From Cohnella sp. GbtcB17 (lineage in GTDB: Bacteria > Bacillota > Bacilli > Paenibacillales > Paenibacillaceae), in contig NZ_JAGXJW010000008.1 in assembly GCF_019091135.1 (NCBI RefSeq), positions 4,571-68,570 on the forward strand: DNA of 64,000 nucleotides, read 5' to 3'. The position numbers and the translations under genes were made by a program. Numbering within the stretch: the stretch's first letter is position 1; each line of letters opens with the position of its first letter. Below, piece after piece: positions 18,711 through 27,740 of the stretch. The notes beneath the pieces are model-generated. The model was not told where the DNA came from, ran no database searches, and saw nothing but the letters and a program-made list of their open reading frames with translations.

Positions 18711-19331
18711 GTGCACAAGCAAGTGATTCGCGATTGGGTGATGCTCGCCGTCTTCGTGACGGCTGCGGTGGCATGGCTGCTGCTGCACCGCGGACCCGCG
18801 CAAGCCGGACAAAGCAGCGAAGCGCCCGTCCGGGGGGAACAAACGAACGAAGCCGCCGTCCGAAGCGTCTCCCTCTCGGCCCGTCCCGCGGCGCCCAAGC
18901 TTTTGGCCATGGCACCGGATTTTTCGTTGGAAGACCTGGGCGGCGTCACGCATTCGTTGTCCGACTATCGGGGCAAACCCGTCGTCCTGAACTTCTGGGC
19001 TTCATGGTGCGGCCCTTGCAAAGAAGAAGCTGCGGCACTCGTCAAGACGGAGGCGCGTTATAAAGAGCAAGCGACCGTCGTTGCCGTCAACCTAACGGCC
19101 TCCGACGACGAAGCCGCCGCGAGAACCTTCGCTACGGAGCAAAGGTTCTCGTTCCCCGTGTTGCTCGACAGGCTGGGCACCGTCGGAGAGCTCTACCGCA
19201 TTCGGCCGATTCCGACGACGCTGTTCATCGATGCGCAAGGCGTCGTCGCGGACGAAGCGCTCGGCGCGCTCGACGAGGAAGCGTTCGCGCTGCGGCTCGA
19301 GGCGCTGCTCAAGCCGACGGGAAAAGGTTAG
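18711..19331 (+). CDS. Membrane-anchored TlpA/ResA-like thiol-disulfide oxidoreductase
   Basis: About 206 residues. GTG 18711 is preferred over TTG 18684 because GGGAGGT (18694-18700) lies 10 bases before it. One N-terminal membrane anchor ('VMLAVFVTAAVAWLLL') is followed by a Ser/Ala-rich linker and a thioredoxin fold with the redox motif WCGPC after 'NFWAS' and the cis-proline loop 'RPIPTTLFID'. It probably acts on the outer face of the membrane as a reductant or chaperone for cytochrome c or other extracytoplasmic thiols (family knowledge). No ccd or resBC genes are nearby. Confidence 0.88.
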   Translation: MHKQVIRDWVMLAVFVTAAVAWLLLHRGPAQAGQSSEAPVRGEQTNEAAVRSVSLSARPAAPKLLAMAPDFSLEDLGGVTHSLSDYRGKPVVLNFWASWCGPCKEEAAALVKTEARYKEQATVVAVNLTASDDEAAARTFATEQRFSFPVLLDRLGTVGELYRIRPIPTTLFIDAQGVVADEALGALDEEAFALRLEALLKPTGKG

Positions 19332-19368
19332 TCCGATAGGATCGCCCAGCACCGACGCCGCAACGGTC

Positions 19369-19397
19369 TTGCAACCTGTCCCCCGGCGGGTTAATAA
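19369..19397 (+). promoter_or_regulatory. Sigma-A-like promoter for the oxidoreductase gene
   Basis: TTGCAA at 19369-19374 and TAATAA at 19392-19397 are separated by 17 bases, and the box ends 33 bases before the ATG at 19431. Confidence 0.55.
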
Positions 19398-19430
19398 TGA
19401 AGGATAATGATCGCCGGGGAGGCATGCGAT

Positions 19431-20426
19431 ATGGAGCAATATCGGGCTTTGGTAGCGAGATCAAGCGGCGAAGAGGTGCTTGCCTCGGTCGAACGATTGG
19501 AAATGCCATCTTTGCAGGACGGCTTTGTGCGCATTCGGGTCGCGTACTCCAGCGTGAACTATAAGGATGCGCTCGCGGCCAGCCCGCGCGGCAACGTCGT
19601 CAAGCGCTATCCGCATGTGCCGGGCATCGACCTTGCCGGCACGGTCGCGGCTTCGAAGGACGCACGATTCCGCGAAGGCGACCCGGTGCTCGTCACCGGC
19701 TACGGCCTCGGCGTATCCGCGGACGGCGGCTATGCCGAGCTGGCGCAGGTGCCGGCCGACTGGGTCGTCCCTCTGCCTGCAGGCCTTACGGCGCGGGAGG
19801 CGATGGCGTTCGGCACGGCGGGCTTCACCGCCGCGCTGTCGGTGCTGCGATTGGGGGCGGCCGGCCTCGCGCCCGGACAAGGTCCCGTGCTGGTGACAGG
19901 CGCGCCCGGCGGCGTCGGCAGCATCGCGGTCTCGATGCTGGCCGGCCTCGGCTACGAGGTGGCGGCCAGCTCGCGCAAGGCCGACGCCGAGGCGCAGGCC
20001 TTTCTGCGCGGGCTTGGCGCGAGCGAGCTCCTGCCGCCGGAGGCGCTGCGCATGCCGGAGGGCAAGGCGATCGCGCGCGAGCGCTGGGCCGGCGTCGTGG
20101 ATCCGGTCGGAGGCCCAGCGCTGCGGGACGTGCTCGGTAACGTCCGCTACGGGGGCGGCGTCGCGCTGAGCGGGTTCACGGGCGGCGCGGATTTCACCGC
20201 GAACGTCTACCCGTTCATCCTGCGCGGCGTGAAGCTGCTCGGCATCGATTCGGTGCTCTGCCCGATGCCTGAACGGCTGCGCGTCTGGGAACGCATGGCC
20301 GGCGATCTCAAACCGGCCGGACTGCTGGACGCGATCGCGAGCGAAGCGACGCTCGAACAGCTGCCGGACGCGCTCCGCGCCATCCTGCGCGGCGAGATGC
20401 GCGGCCGCGTCATCGCGAAGCTGTGA
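19431..20426 (+). CDS. YhdH/AcuI-type NADPH-dependent quinone (acryloyl-CoA) oxidoreductase
   Basis: 331 residues of the zinc-free MDR superfamily. 'SSVNYKDALA', 'PHVPGIDLAGTV', 'GTAGFTAALSV' and the nucleotide-binding 'VTGAPGGVGSIAVSML' are diagnostic of YhdH/AcuI. Members reduce acryloyl-CoA or similar enones with NADPH, and the exact substrate here is unknown. The start is ATG 19431, with GGGGAGG 8 bases upstream; the frame opens 24 bases earlier without such a site. It has its own promoter and terminator. Confidence 0.9.
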   Translation: MEQYRALVARSSGEEVLASVERLEMPSLQDGFVRIRVAYSSVNYKDALAASPRGNVVKRYPHVPGIDLAGTVAASKDARFREGDPVLVTGYGLGVSADGGYAELAQVPADWVVPLPAGLTAREAMAFGTAGFTAALSVLRLGAAGLAPGQGPVLVTGAPGGVGSIAVSMLAGLGYEVAASSRKADAEAQAFLRGLGASELLPPEALRMPEGKAIARERWAGVVDPVGGPALRDVLGNVRYGGGVALSGFTGGADFTANVYPFILRGVKLLGIDSVLCPMPERLRVWERMAGDLKPAGLLDAIASEATLEQLPDALRAILRGEMRGRVIAKL

Positions 20427-20440
20427 CCGCAGGCACGACG

Positions 20441-20492
20441 AAAAAAGAAAAGCCGCGCGCGAAATCGATCCGTGTCCGGCTTTCCTTTTTTA
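20441..20492. terminator. Bidirectional terminator
   Basis: An A-rich run, AAAGCCG (20449-20455), a loop, CGGCTTT (20477-20483) and CCTTTTTT. A/T runs flank both sides, so it can serve the plus-strand oxidoreductase and the convergent transporter gene. Confidence 0.8.
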
Positions 20493-20502
20493 TATGATGA
20501 GT

Positions 20503-21186
20503 CTATCGTTCGTCCGCGAACTTGAAGCTGCGCGCCAGATAGATGACCGGCGTCGACGCGGCGGAGATGACAAACTTGAGCACGTAGGTCGTGATCGCGA
20601 TCTCCCACCAGACGTCCCAGGGATACAGGCCGATAAAAGCGATCGAGCTGAAAATGAGCGTATCGACGAGCTGGCTGAGCCCCGTGCTGCCGTTGTTGCG
20701 GATCCACAGCTGGGACCGGTTCGGATAGGCGACCTTCAGCCGGCTGAAAATGCGAACGTCCAGGAACTGGCTGACGAAGTACGCGCACAGGCTGCCGAGC
20801 ACGATTCGCGGCGTCGTGCCGAAGATGGTCTGCAGCGCGTCTTGGCTGAAGTCCTCTGCGCCGGACTTGAAGTGAAGCACCATCTGCATAATGATCAGCG
20901 ACATAATCATCGTGAAAAAGCCGAACCAGACCGCCTTCCGCGCTTCCTTTTCCCCGTACTTCTCGTTTAGCAGGTCGGTGGTGAGGTAGATCGTGGCGTA
21001 AATGGTGTTGCCGAGCGTCATGACGATGCCGAAAATCTCGATCGTCTTGACGACCTGGATGTTCGCGAGCAGCGTCGCCGCGCCGATCCAGGTGTACAGC
21101 CCGTTCTTGCCGAACAGGCGGTAGCAGACGAGGAACAGCGCGAAGTTGACCGCGACGAATCCCACGCCCCAGAGCAGGTTGAACAT
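20503..21186 (-). CDS. Queuosine precursor transporter, YhhQ/COG1738 family
   Basis: 227 residues with about six membrane segments. The family blocks 'ANIQVVKTIEIFG', 'GNTIYATIYLTTDLLNEKYG', 'SQFLDVRIFSRLK' and 'LWIRNNGSTGLSQLVDT' are clear. Members import preQ0/preQ1 or queuine for tRNA queuosine synthesis. ATG 21186 has GGAGG 8 bases upstream, and that ribosome site forms the 3' part of a preQ1-I riboswitch candidate, which agrees with the assigned substrate. No other queuosine genes are in the window. Confidence 0.92.
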   Translation of the reverse strand: MFNLLWGVGFVAVNFALFLVCYRLFGKNGLYTWIGAATLLANIQVVKTIEIFGIVMTLGNTIYATIYLTTDLLNEKYGEKEARKAVWFGFFTMIMSLIIMQMVLHFKSGAEDFSQDALQTIFGTTPRIVLGSLCAYFVSQFLDVRIFSRLKVAYPNRSQLWIRNNGSTGLSQLVDTLIFSSIAFIGLYPWDVWWEIAITTYVLKFVISAASTPVIYLARSFKFADER

Positions 21187-21194
21187 ATGGACTT

Positions 21195-21232
21195 CCTCCT
21201 AGTTTTGATGACGCGGGAGGTCTCGAACCGCG
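21195..21232 (-). ncRNA. preQ1-I riboswitch candidate overlapping the ribosome site
   Basis: Read on the minus strand, CGCGG (21232-21228) pairs with CCGCG to make a 5-bp P1 around the loop UUCGAGACCUC. The A-rich tail UCAUCAAAACUAGGAGG follows. CUAG of the tail can pair with the loop (G-C, A-U, C-G) to form the P2 pseudoknot, as in known preQ1-I aptamers, and the tail runs straight into the Shine-Dalgarno GGAGG. Ligand binding would therefore hide the ribosome site and shut off the preQ1 transporter. The fit was judged by eye against remembered examples of the class. Confidence 0.8.
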
Positions 21233-21259
21233 GCTCCGTGTCCCGGAGCAATGCCTACC

Positions 21260-21265
21260 ATTATA
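21260..21265 (-). promoter_or_regulatory. -10 box for the transporter transcript
   Basis: TATAAT on the minus strand, about 28 bases before the riboswitch P1. No good -35 is visible at the usual distance. Confidence 0.45.
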
Positions 21266-21289
21266 GCACAGCGACACGAGCCCGCCAGC

Positions 21290-21339
21290 TAAAAAATCCG
21301 GCTGCCGGGGATGCCCTAAGGCATTCTCGACAGCCGGAT
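21290..21339 (-). terminator. Terminator of the SLH protein gene
   Basis: On the minus strand ATCCGGCTG pairs with CAGCCGGAT (21331-21339 and 21296-21304), and TTTTTT follows. It begins about 20 bases after the SLH gene stop. Confidence 0.85.
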
Positions 21340-21358
21340 ACGACAGTGGCCGCGCGGC

Positions 21359-24046
21359 TTATTCGTTCGGCTCGAGCGGCGGAAGATCCGGCGTCGTATA
21401 TTCCACGACGTTCGATCTTCCTTTATTGTAGCCGTCGAAGACGACCAGCCGGAACTGGTAACTCCGTCCGGGTTTAAGGTTTTTAATCGTCACCCGATTC
21501 GTGTCCGGTTCTAAATCATCAAAATTGTAGTACGTAAAGTAACCGAATGAGCCGTCGTCATATTCGATCCCGTAAGTGGTCTCGCCGACCGGTTCGCTGA
21601 ACGTTAAGGTTACCGTCGAAGCCTCGTTCGCTTGACCGCCTTCTACGGCAAGATCGGAGATCGGCCCCAGCGAATCGGCTTCCAAAGGAATAGAGACGGG
21701 CTCCAGCTTGAACAACGCATCTTCCTCGGACTGCGCTTCCGCGTCGGAAATCCAGGCCTTTAACGACAAATCCCGGTCTTCCATGGACGGATCGATATAG
21801 ACGGTATAGCTAATGTCGAATTGGATGCCGGGCTGAAGCGAATACGGCGTCTGCGGGTAATGGCCGATAAAGCGGTCGGTTCCCGCGACTCTCGCCAAGT
21901 AGAACCAGTCGGATACGCCTGGATATTCATAATCCACTTCAAGCTCGTCCCCGTCGAAGTGCGGCAATGTCATTTCGATGCCGTTCACCGCGTTTTGAAG
22001 GTCAAGACCTTGATTGTCGATATGAACCTGCACCGTCAATATTCCCTCGAACATCGTATAGTCGTAATCGTTGACGCTGAGCTTCACGTCGGCCGCAAGC
22101 TTGAAATGGACGACGGTCGTTTCTCCGGCCGCATTGGCGACAGTGAGCACGTAATTCCCGCTTTCCGACAGCTCGCCGCCAAGCTCAAAGTCTGCAACGA
22201 GTTCTCCGTCCTTGGTCAGTTCGACTGACGCTATATCGCTGTCGTCTCCGAGCTCGGGCGTAACGGCGGCCGTATAGGTTGTTCCGTCTTTTACGCCGGT
22301 AATGATCGGCCCCGGCGTCGGCTCTTCGCTAGGCGACGGTGTTGGGCTCGGGTCCGCGCTTGGCGACGGTGTCGGGCTCGGGTCTGCGCTTGGCGACGGC
22401 GACGGGCTTGGCTCTCCGGTAGGAGACGGTGTCGGGCTCGGCTCCTCGCTCGGCGACGGCGACGGGCTTGGCTCTCCGGTAGGAGACGGTGTCGGGCTCG
22501 GGTCCGCGCTTGGCGACGGCGATGGGCTTGGCTCCGCGCTTGGCGACGGCGATGGGCTTGGCTCTCCGGTAGGAGACGGTGTCGGGCTCGGGTCTGCGCT
22601 CGGCGACGGCGATGGGCTCGGTTCCGCGCTTGGCGATGGCGACGGGCTTGGGTAAGTGCTTGGCGATGGCGATGGGCTCGGCTCCTCGCTCGGCGACGGC
22701 GACGGGCTTGGCTCTTCGCTTGGCGATGGCGACGGACTCGGCTCTTCGCTCGGCGATGGCGACGGCGACGGACTCGGGTCCGCGCTCGGCGACGGCGATG
22801 GGCTCGGCTCTTCGCTCGGCGATGGCGTCGGGCTTGGCTTCTCGCTTGGCGACGGCGTTGGTGTTGGCGCAGGGGTCTGCGCAGGTCCGCCGGGCGATGC
22901 GCTTCCGCCGCTCGAGCCGGTCTCACCTTGGAGCAGTACGCCCGCTTCGCGCTCAATGGTACCTGGCTTATGTTCGAACGACGAGCCGGATACGAACAGG
23001 TGGGCATTGCCGATGTTGCCCGAGCCTGTAACGAATAGGATCGCGAAAACGTTCAGGCTGCCTACGGACGAGCCCGGGGGCACGACAAGCGAACCTTGCG
23101 TGCGGAAATCAAGCTGCGAAATGAACGTCGAGCCCTCCAGCACGAGTCGCAGCTTGCCGGCCAGCTTGTTCACGACGACTTGTCCCAGCTTGGCGTTCGT
23201 CAGGTGCACGCTGTGTTCGCCGCCTCCTGCGACGGTCAGCTTCCCGTCGACGGTCACGCCTTCAAGCTGCGCGTCGCCCTCGCCGACCTCGGCGCCGATC
23301 GTCAGATCGCCGCGGACGACCGTGTTGCGCAGCGTCACGCCCGGCGCGGCGATCGATACGCTGCCGGCGATCTCCTGCGTGCCTTCGGCAGGACCGTAAA
23401 CGCCTGCCTTGTCGTATACGATTGTGCGCGTCCGCTCGCGCAGCGCCCAGGCCTTGTCCAGCGCCACGATTGCTTCGGCGCGGGTCATCGCCTTAGCCGG
23501 CCGGAACGTGCCGTCGGGATAGCCGCCGAGCAGCTTCGAATAAACGGCCGAACCGACGGACGCCCTGCTCCACGACCGGAGATCGGCGGCATCCGAAAAC
23601 GGCGGTTCAACAGCCTCCGTTTCAGACAAACCGTCCAGCTTCGCGAGCACGACCGCCGCTTCTTCCCGCGTGACGCTGCGGGACGGGCGAATCGTGCCGT
23701 CGGGATAGCCCGACAGAATGCCCGCGCCGGCTGCCGCGTAGATCGCGCCCGCGTACCAGCTCCCCTCGCGGACGTCGCTATATTTGCCCGCGCCCGCACC
23801 GCCGGCTTGCAGCCCGAAGGCACGGACTGCGAGCGTCGCGAATTCCGCGCGCGTGATCGGTTGATCCGGCTGCAGCCCGCCGTTCCCGCCTCCCGCCAGC
23901 CAACCTTTATTCACCCAGGCGTTCAGTGTGTCCTGGGCCCAGTGACTCGGGAGCCCGGCAGCCCAAGCCGCACCTCCCCAACCCGCACCAAGCATGGACA
24001 CGGCGAGCGCGAGCGCCGGCAGCCTGATCCTTTTTCCCCATACCAC
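21359..24046 (-). CDS. S-layer-homology surface protein with beta-solenoid and Pro-Ser linker
   Basis: 895 residues. GTG 24046 is chosen because AAGGAGAGG lies 9 bases upstream; the in-frame ATG at 24055 directly abuts that site. A signal peptide ends near 'AAWAAG'. Three SLH repeats follow at about 30-215 ('[15 protein letters not shown]', '[14 protein letters not shown]', '[15 protein letters not shown]'), which bind pyruvylated wall polymer. Next is a hydrophobic repeat region resembling a beta-solenoid ('[16 protein letters not shown]') at about 220-375, then about 200 residues of [10 protein letters not shown] decapeptides, and Ig/FN3-like domains at the C-terminus. No catalytic site is seen; a structural or adhesive wall protein is inferred. 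It is divergent from the MalT-like regulator. Confidence 0.88.
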   Translation of the reverse strand: MVWGKRIRLPALALAVSMLGAGWGGAAWAAGLPSHWAQDTLNAWVNKGWLAGGGNGGLQPDQPITRAEFATLAVRAFGLQAGGAGAGKYSDVREGSWYAGAIYAAAGAGILSGYPDGTIRPSRSVTREEAAVVLAKLDGLSETEAVEPPFSDAADLRSWSRASVGSAVYSKLLGGYPDGTFRPAKAMTRAEAIVALDKAWALRERTRTIVYDKAGVYGPAEGTQEIAGSVSIAAPGVTLRNTVVRGDLTIGAEVGEGDAQLEGVTVDGKLTVAGGGEHSVHLTNAKLGQVVVNKLAGKLRLVLEGSTFISQLDFRTQGSLVVPPGSSVGSLNVFAILFVTGSGNIGNAHLFVSGSSFEHKPGTIEREAGVLLQGETGSSGGSASPGGPAQTPAPTPTPSPSEKPSPTPSPSEEPSPSPSPSADPSPSPSPSPSEEPSPSPSPSEEPSPSPSPSEEPSPSPSPSTYPSPSPSPSAEPSPSPSPSADPSPTPSPTGEPSPSPSPSAEPSPSPSPSADPSPTPSPTGEPSPSPSPSEEPSPTPSPTGEPSPSPSPSADPSPTPSPSADPSPTPSPSEEPTPGPIITGVKDGTTYTAAVTPELGDDSDIASVELTKDGELVADFELGGELSESGNYVLTVANAAGETTVVHFKLAADVKLSVNDYDYTMFEGILTVQVHIDNQGLDLQNAVNGIEMTLPHFDGDELEVDYEYPGVSDWFYLARVAGTDRFIGHYPQTPYSLQPGIQFDISYTVYIDPSMEDRDLSLKAWISDAEAQSEEDALFKLEPVSIPLEADSLGPISDLAVEGGQANEASTVTLTFSEPVGETTYGIEYDDGSFGYFTYYNFDDLEPDTNRVTIKNLKPGRSYQFRLVVFDGYNKGRSNVVEYTTPDLPPLEPNE
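22317..22875 (-). repeat. Pro-Ser linker minisatellite (30-bp units)
   Basis: About 18 imperfect units, mostly 30 bp, encode PSPSPSPS followed by a variable pair (EE, AD, AE, TG, TY). The repeat is inside the SLH protein gene and would be prone to length change by slippage. Confidence 0.85.
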
Positions 24047-24172
24047 TTGGATCATCCTCTCCTTAGATACTTCGTCAGGTGCCTATCCTACCAGAGAAGC
24101 CGGAGAAAATTCGATTTACTTTCGTTAACTTTCGACAGCATCTGTCAAAAGGATATGACGCACGCGCGCCGA

Positions 24173-24190
24173 ATACTTTTTAGAAAGTAT
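24173..24190. promoter_or_regulatory. Inverted repeat upstream of the MalT-like regulator
   Basis: ATACTTT-TTAG-AAAGTAT is a perfect 7-bp inverted repeat, 39 bases before the TTG start of the regulator. The flanking 173-base divergent gap also holds GACAG-CAT-CTGTC at 24134-24146, on the SLH gene side. Either could be an operator. Confidence 0.4.
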
Positions 24191-24228
24191 AGAAATGACA
24201 CCGAACGTGTCGAATCGAGGTATGCTGC

Positions 24229-26889
24229 TTGCCTTCCGATCTCATTTTGCGAACAAAAATACGCATTCCTCCCGTTCGCCGCGACGGCGTCGTCCGCACG
24301 AGACTGCTCGACCGCATGGAGAGCGCCGTCCGCGGCCGACTGACGCTGCTTGTCGCGCCGGCTGGCTTCGGCAAGACGACACTGCTCGCCCAGTTTCTGA
24401 CGGAACGGACGGAGCCCGCGGCATGGCTGTCGCTGGACGACACGGATAACGATCCGGCCAAGTTCTGGCGTTACTTCATCCGATCGATCGGCGCTGTCGT
24501 CTCCGAACTTCCGCAGCGGGCGCTTCCGCTTCTCGACGCATACCCGAACGTCTCGCGCGAGACGATGATGGACATGCTCCTTTTGGAAATAGACGACTTT
24601 TGCGCGCGGACGGGTCAGCGTCTCGCGCTCGCACTGGACGACTACCATGCCGTTCACGATGAGCGAATTCACGATAGCCTCGCCTACTTTATCGATCATC
24701 TGCCCGACGGCGCGCACCTGATCCTCGCGAGCCGCGCGCAGCCGCCGGTCAAAGCCGCGAAGTGGCGCGCGCGCGGGCAGAGCACCGAGATCGCCGGCGG
24801 CGAATTAACCTTCACCGCCGACGAGACGCGCCGGTTCTGCGAGCATACGGCCAAGCTCAGCCTGACGACGGAGCAGGTCGACCGCATCATGGCTTGGACG
24901 GAAGGCTGGGCGGCGATCGTGCAGCTGCTGTCCGTTTCGCTCGATAGCAACGACCTTCGGACGCTGGATCGGCCGACCGGACAAACGGCGGGCAGCCACG
25001 ACAACATTATGGCGTATTTGGCGGAAGAGGTGCTGACCCGGTTGCCCGGCGATTTGCGGCGCTTTCTGCTCGACACGTCCGTACCCGAGCGGTTCGATGC
25101 CGGCACATGCGACGCTTTGACGGGCCGCGACGACGGAGCCGGCATGCTGGGCGAGCTCCGCAGGCGCAACCTGTTCCTCGTCCCGCTGGACGATGGCGGC
25201 GTCTGGTACAGATACCACCATATTTTCCGCGACGTGCTGAAGGAACAGCTGCTTCGCGAGGAGCCTGCGCGCGCGCGGCAGCTCTCGCGCATCGCGGCGC
25301 TGCGATTCAGCGAGCTCGGTCTCCACGACGAAGCGATGGAGCAGGCCATCCAGGGGGGCAACGACGAGCTGGCCGCGGAGCTGCTGCAGCGTCATCTGTA
25401 CGGCGTGCTGGGGCGCGGCGAATTTTCGACGCTGCTGCGCTGGATGGAAGCCATCTCGCCTTCGTCGCTGCCTGCCGAGATGCATTTGCTTCGCGCGTTC
25501 GCGCTTGTCGTCACCGGTCAGTATCCTGCCGCCGAAGCCGTGCTGATCTCGCTCGAGCGGGACATTCATGCACTGCCCGACGACGAACGGCGCGGCCAAT
25601 TGCAGAGCGGCCTGTTTTTCGTCAAAGTCAACTATGCCTTCTCTACCGGCGACTATGACCAATGGTTGAAGTACGCCGACCGCATTCCGGATATGCTGCC
25701 GGAAAGCCCGCTGTTTTACAACTTGAACTACAACCGCAGCGAGCCGCTGGTCAGACGTACGCTGTTCGGGTTAAACGGCGCGATCCCGCCGAATACGAAT
25801 GTCATCGCCTTGCGCATGGTCGACATCATGAACGCCCATGGATGGAAGCAATCGCTGTTTTCGCAATACGTGCTTCAATCCGTTGCAGAAGGCTACTTTG
25901 AATGGGACTGGCTGACGGAGTCGGAGGCGCTGCTGAAGGAGGTCGAGTCGGTTGCCTATCTGAAACGGTGCGCGGGTCTGTACGTCCCGTGCCGGATCAC
26001 GATGGCCCGATGCCTTCAGGCTCGCGGGCGGGGCGAAGAAGCGCGGACGCTGCTGCAAGCGACGGCGGCGACGGCCCGCGACTGGGACGAGCCGCGATGG
26101 GAGATGCCGCTGGCGGCGTACGAAGCACGCTTCGCGCTGGCCGCAGGCGACCTCGCCGGCGCCGAGCGGCTCCTGAGGCGGACCGGCGTCTCGCCCGCCG
26201 ACGCCCCTGCGTTGTATCGGGAAACGGAGTATATGACGCTTGCCAGACTGCTGGGCGCAAGGCGCAAGGAGAAGGAGGCGCTGAAGCTGCTGGAAGGACT
26301 CGCCGCGCTTGGCGCTCGCGAACGCAGCCTCATCACGATGGTGGATGCGGCGGTGCTGCGCGCCTTGCTCGAATGGCAGCGCGGCCGGCGCGAAGCGGGC
26401 CTGGACCGGCTGCACGAGGCGCTCGCCGCAGGCTCGGCGAACGGGTATGTGCGCAGCTTCACCGGCGAAGGCAAGCCGATGCTGGCGCTGCTACGGGCGT
26501 ACCGCGCGCAGCGGCTGCGAGACGGCGCGATCGGAGAGGAAGCGCCGGCCGTTGGCGGGACGCTAGCCGGCGAAGGGGCCAATGGCGGTGTCCCGGCGGC
26601 GTACGTGGACGGTCTCGTCGCCAGGCTGGAGGCCGAGCTCGAAGCGGCAGGCGCTGCTACGGCCGGGGAAGGTCAAGACGGCGAGCGGCTGATCGAGCCG
26701 CTCACGGACAAAGAGCTCGCGCTGCTGCAGGAGCTCGATCGCGGCGCGACGAACCGCGAATCGGCCGCGAAGCTCCAATTGACGGAGGGCACGGTGAAGG
26801 TGTACCTGAGCCGCGTGTACGCCAAGCTCGGCGTCTCGTCGCGGACGCAGGCGCTCAGCCGCGCGCGGGAACTGCGGCTGCTGGATTAA
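24229..26889 (+). CDS. MalT-like LuxR-family ATP-dependent regulator (LAL)
   Basis: 886 residues. An N-terminal STAND NTPase has its P-loop at 44-51 ('APAGFGKTT'), a Walker-B-like 'LALALDDYHAVHD' near 130, and the MalT-type 'LILASRAQPP'. A long helical TPR-like middle follows, and a LuxR HTH at about 820-885 ('LTDKELALLQELDRGATNRE', 'TVKVYLSRVYAKLGVSSR'). Such proteins are switched on by ATP and an inducer and activate sigma-A promoters; the inducer here is unknown. The start is TTG 24229, with GAGGT upstream, because no ATG fits the conserved 'ILRTKIRIPPVRRD' start. An array of terminator-like hairpins follows. Confidence 0.9.
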   Translation: MPSDLILRTKIRIPPVRRDGVVRTRLLDRMESAVRGRLTLLVAPAGFGKTTLLAQFLTERTEPAAWLSLDDTDNDPAKFWRYFIRSIGAVVSELPQRALPLLDAYPNVSRETMMDMLLLEIDDFCARTGQRLALALDDYHAVHDERIHDSLAYFIDHLPDGAHLILASRAQPPVKAAKWRARGQSTEIAGGELTFTADETRRFCEHTAKLSLTTEQVDRIMAWTEGWAAIVQLLSVSLDSNDLRTLDRPTGQTAGSHDNIMAYLAEEVLTRLPGDLRRFLLDTSVPERFDAGTCDALTGRDDGAGMLGELRRRNLFLVPLDDGGVWYRYHHIFRDVLKEQLLREEPARARQLSRIAALRFSELGLHDEAMEQAIQGGNDELAAELLQRHLYGVLGRGEFSTLLRWMEAISPSSLPAEMHLLRAFALVVTGQYPAAEAVLISLERDIHALPDDERRGQLQSGLFFVKVNYAFSTGDYDQWLKYADRIPDMLPESPLFYNLNYNRSEPLVRRTLFGLNGAIPPNTNVIALRMVDIMNAHGWKQSLFSQYVLQSVAEGYFEWDWLTESEALLKEVESVAYLKRCAGLYVPCRITMARCLQARGRGEEARTLLQATAATARDWDEPRWEMPLAAYEARFALAAGDLAGAERLLRRTGVSPADAPALYRETEYMTLARLLGARRKEKEALKLLEGLAALGARERSLITMVDAAVLRALLEWQRGRREAGLDRLHEALAAGSANGYVRSFTGEGKPMLALLRAYRAQRLRDGAIGEEAPAVGGTLAGEGANGGVPAAYVDGLVARLEAELEAAGAATAGEGQDGERLIEPLTDKELALLQELDRGATNRESAAKLQLTEGTVKVYLSRVYAKLGVSSRTQALSRARELRLLD

Positions 26890-26893
26890 GGTC

Positions 26894-27352
26894 GTTTGGG
26901 CGGGCGCCATCCCCTCTCGTACAGAAGGCGATGCGCCTATTTTGACGCGGGCGGGCGCCATCCCCTCTCGTTGAGAAGGCGATCCGCCTTTTTTGCCGCG
27001 GGCGGGCGCCATCCCCTCTCGTTGAGAAGGCGATCCGCCTTTTTTGACGCGGGCGGGCGCCATCCCCTCTCGTACAGAAGGCGATCCGCCTTTTTTGACG
27101 CGGGCGGGTGCCACCCCCTCTCGTAGAGAAGGCGATGCGCCTTTTTTGCTGCAGGCGGCCGCCATCCCCTCTCGTACAGAAGGCGATGCGCCTATTTTGA
27201 CGCGGGCGGGCGCCATCCCCTCTCGTTGAGAAGGCGATGCGCCTATTTTGACGCGGGCGGGCGCCATCCCCTCTCGTAGAGAAGGAAATCCGCCTATTTT
27301 GACGCGGGCGGGCGCCATCCCCTCTCGTAGAGAAGGCGATGCACCCTCGTAT
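26894..27352. repeat. Nine-copy 51-bp tandem array with a hairpin in every unit
   Basis: The core CCATCCCCTCTCGT occurs at 26907, 26958, 27009, 27060, 27111 (one change), 27162, 27213, 27264 and 27315, always exactly 51 bases apart. Most units contain AAGGCG-AT(C/G)-CGCCTT followed by several T, a terminator-like hairpin on the plus strand. The array fills the gap between the MalT-like gene (+) and the convergent HhH gene (-). Since 51 is divisible by 3, several frames stay open, for example a 17-residue repeat with 'MAPARVKKGGSPS'. No separate gene is proposed. Confidence 0.93.
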
Positions 27353-27555
27353 CACGCCTCGTCCTTTTTAAACGCCAATCCCCTCTCCGCGAGCGCTTGC
27401 TCCAGCGTATCGATCCCCTTGCGGCCCATGCCGTGCAGCTTGAGGATGTCCTCCGCGGTCCGCTCGGCCAACTGATCGAGCCGTTCGATGCCGGCGCTTG
27501 CCAGCGCGCGAAGAGCCGGCTTCGCCAATCCTTTCGGCAAATCGCCATTCGCCAT
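27352..27555 (-). CDS. Small helix-hairpin-helix protein (RNA polymerase alpha-CTD-like)
   Basis: 67 residues. 'LPKGLAKPALRALASAGIER', 'LAERTAEDILKLHGMG' and 'GIDTLEQALAERGLAF' form the double HhH fold seen in the RNA polymerase alpha C-terminal domain and in small stand-alone proteins of Bacilli. DNA or protein binding is inferred and no function is known. ATG 27555 has GAGGAGGT 9 bases upstream, a strong site that supports a real gene. Confidence 0.85.
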   Translation of the reverse strand: MANGDLPKGLAKPALRALASAGIERLDQLAERTAEDILKLHGMGRKGIDTLEQALAERGLAFKKDEA

Positions 27556-27740
27556 CGCTTCGATACCTCCTCGAAAATGAGTTTATCTCAGCCTTTTATT
27601 CGACCTCGGATGCCCTGTTCCTTCCATTCCGCAAGCGATCCCCGTCCCCCGCCTGTGTCCGGCAACTTCTCCTCACGGCGGTTCGTCTAACTTCATGAAG
27701 GTTAAACTACTTCCATCATGAAGAAACGGAGATGAATGTC

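Noticed and set aside
26563..27318. A repetitive 251-codon minus-strand frame through the 51-bp array
   Set aside because: It runs into the MalT-like gene antisense, and the open frame follows from the period being divisible by three. No ribosome site supports it. It is kept as a question in the findings but not as a gene.
26894..27352. The 51-bp array as a CRISPR array
   Set aside because: There are no unique spacers: the whole 51-base unit is repeated, and no cas gene is near.
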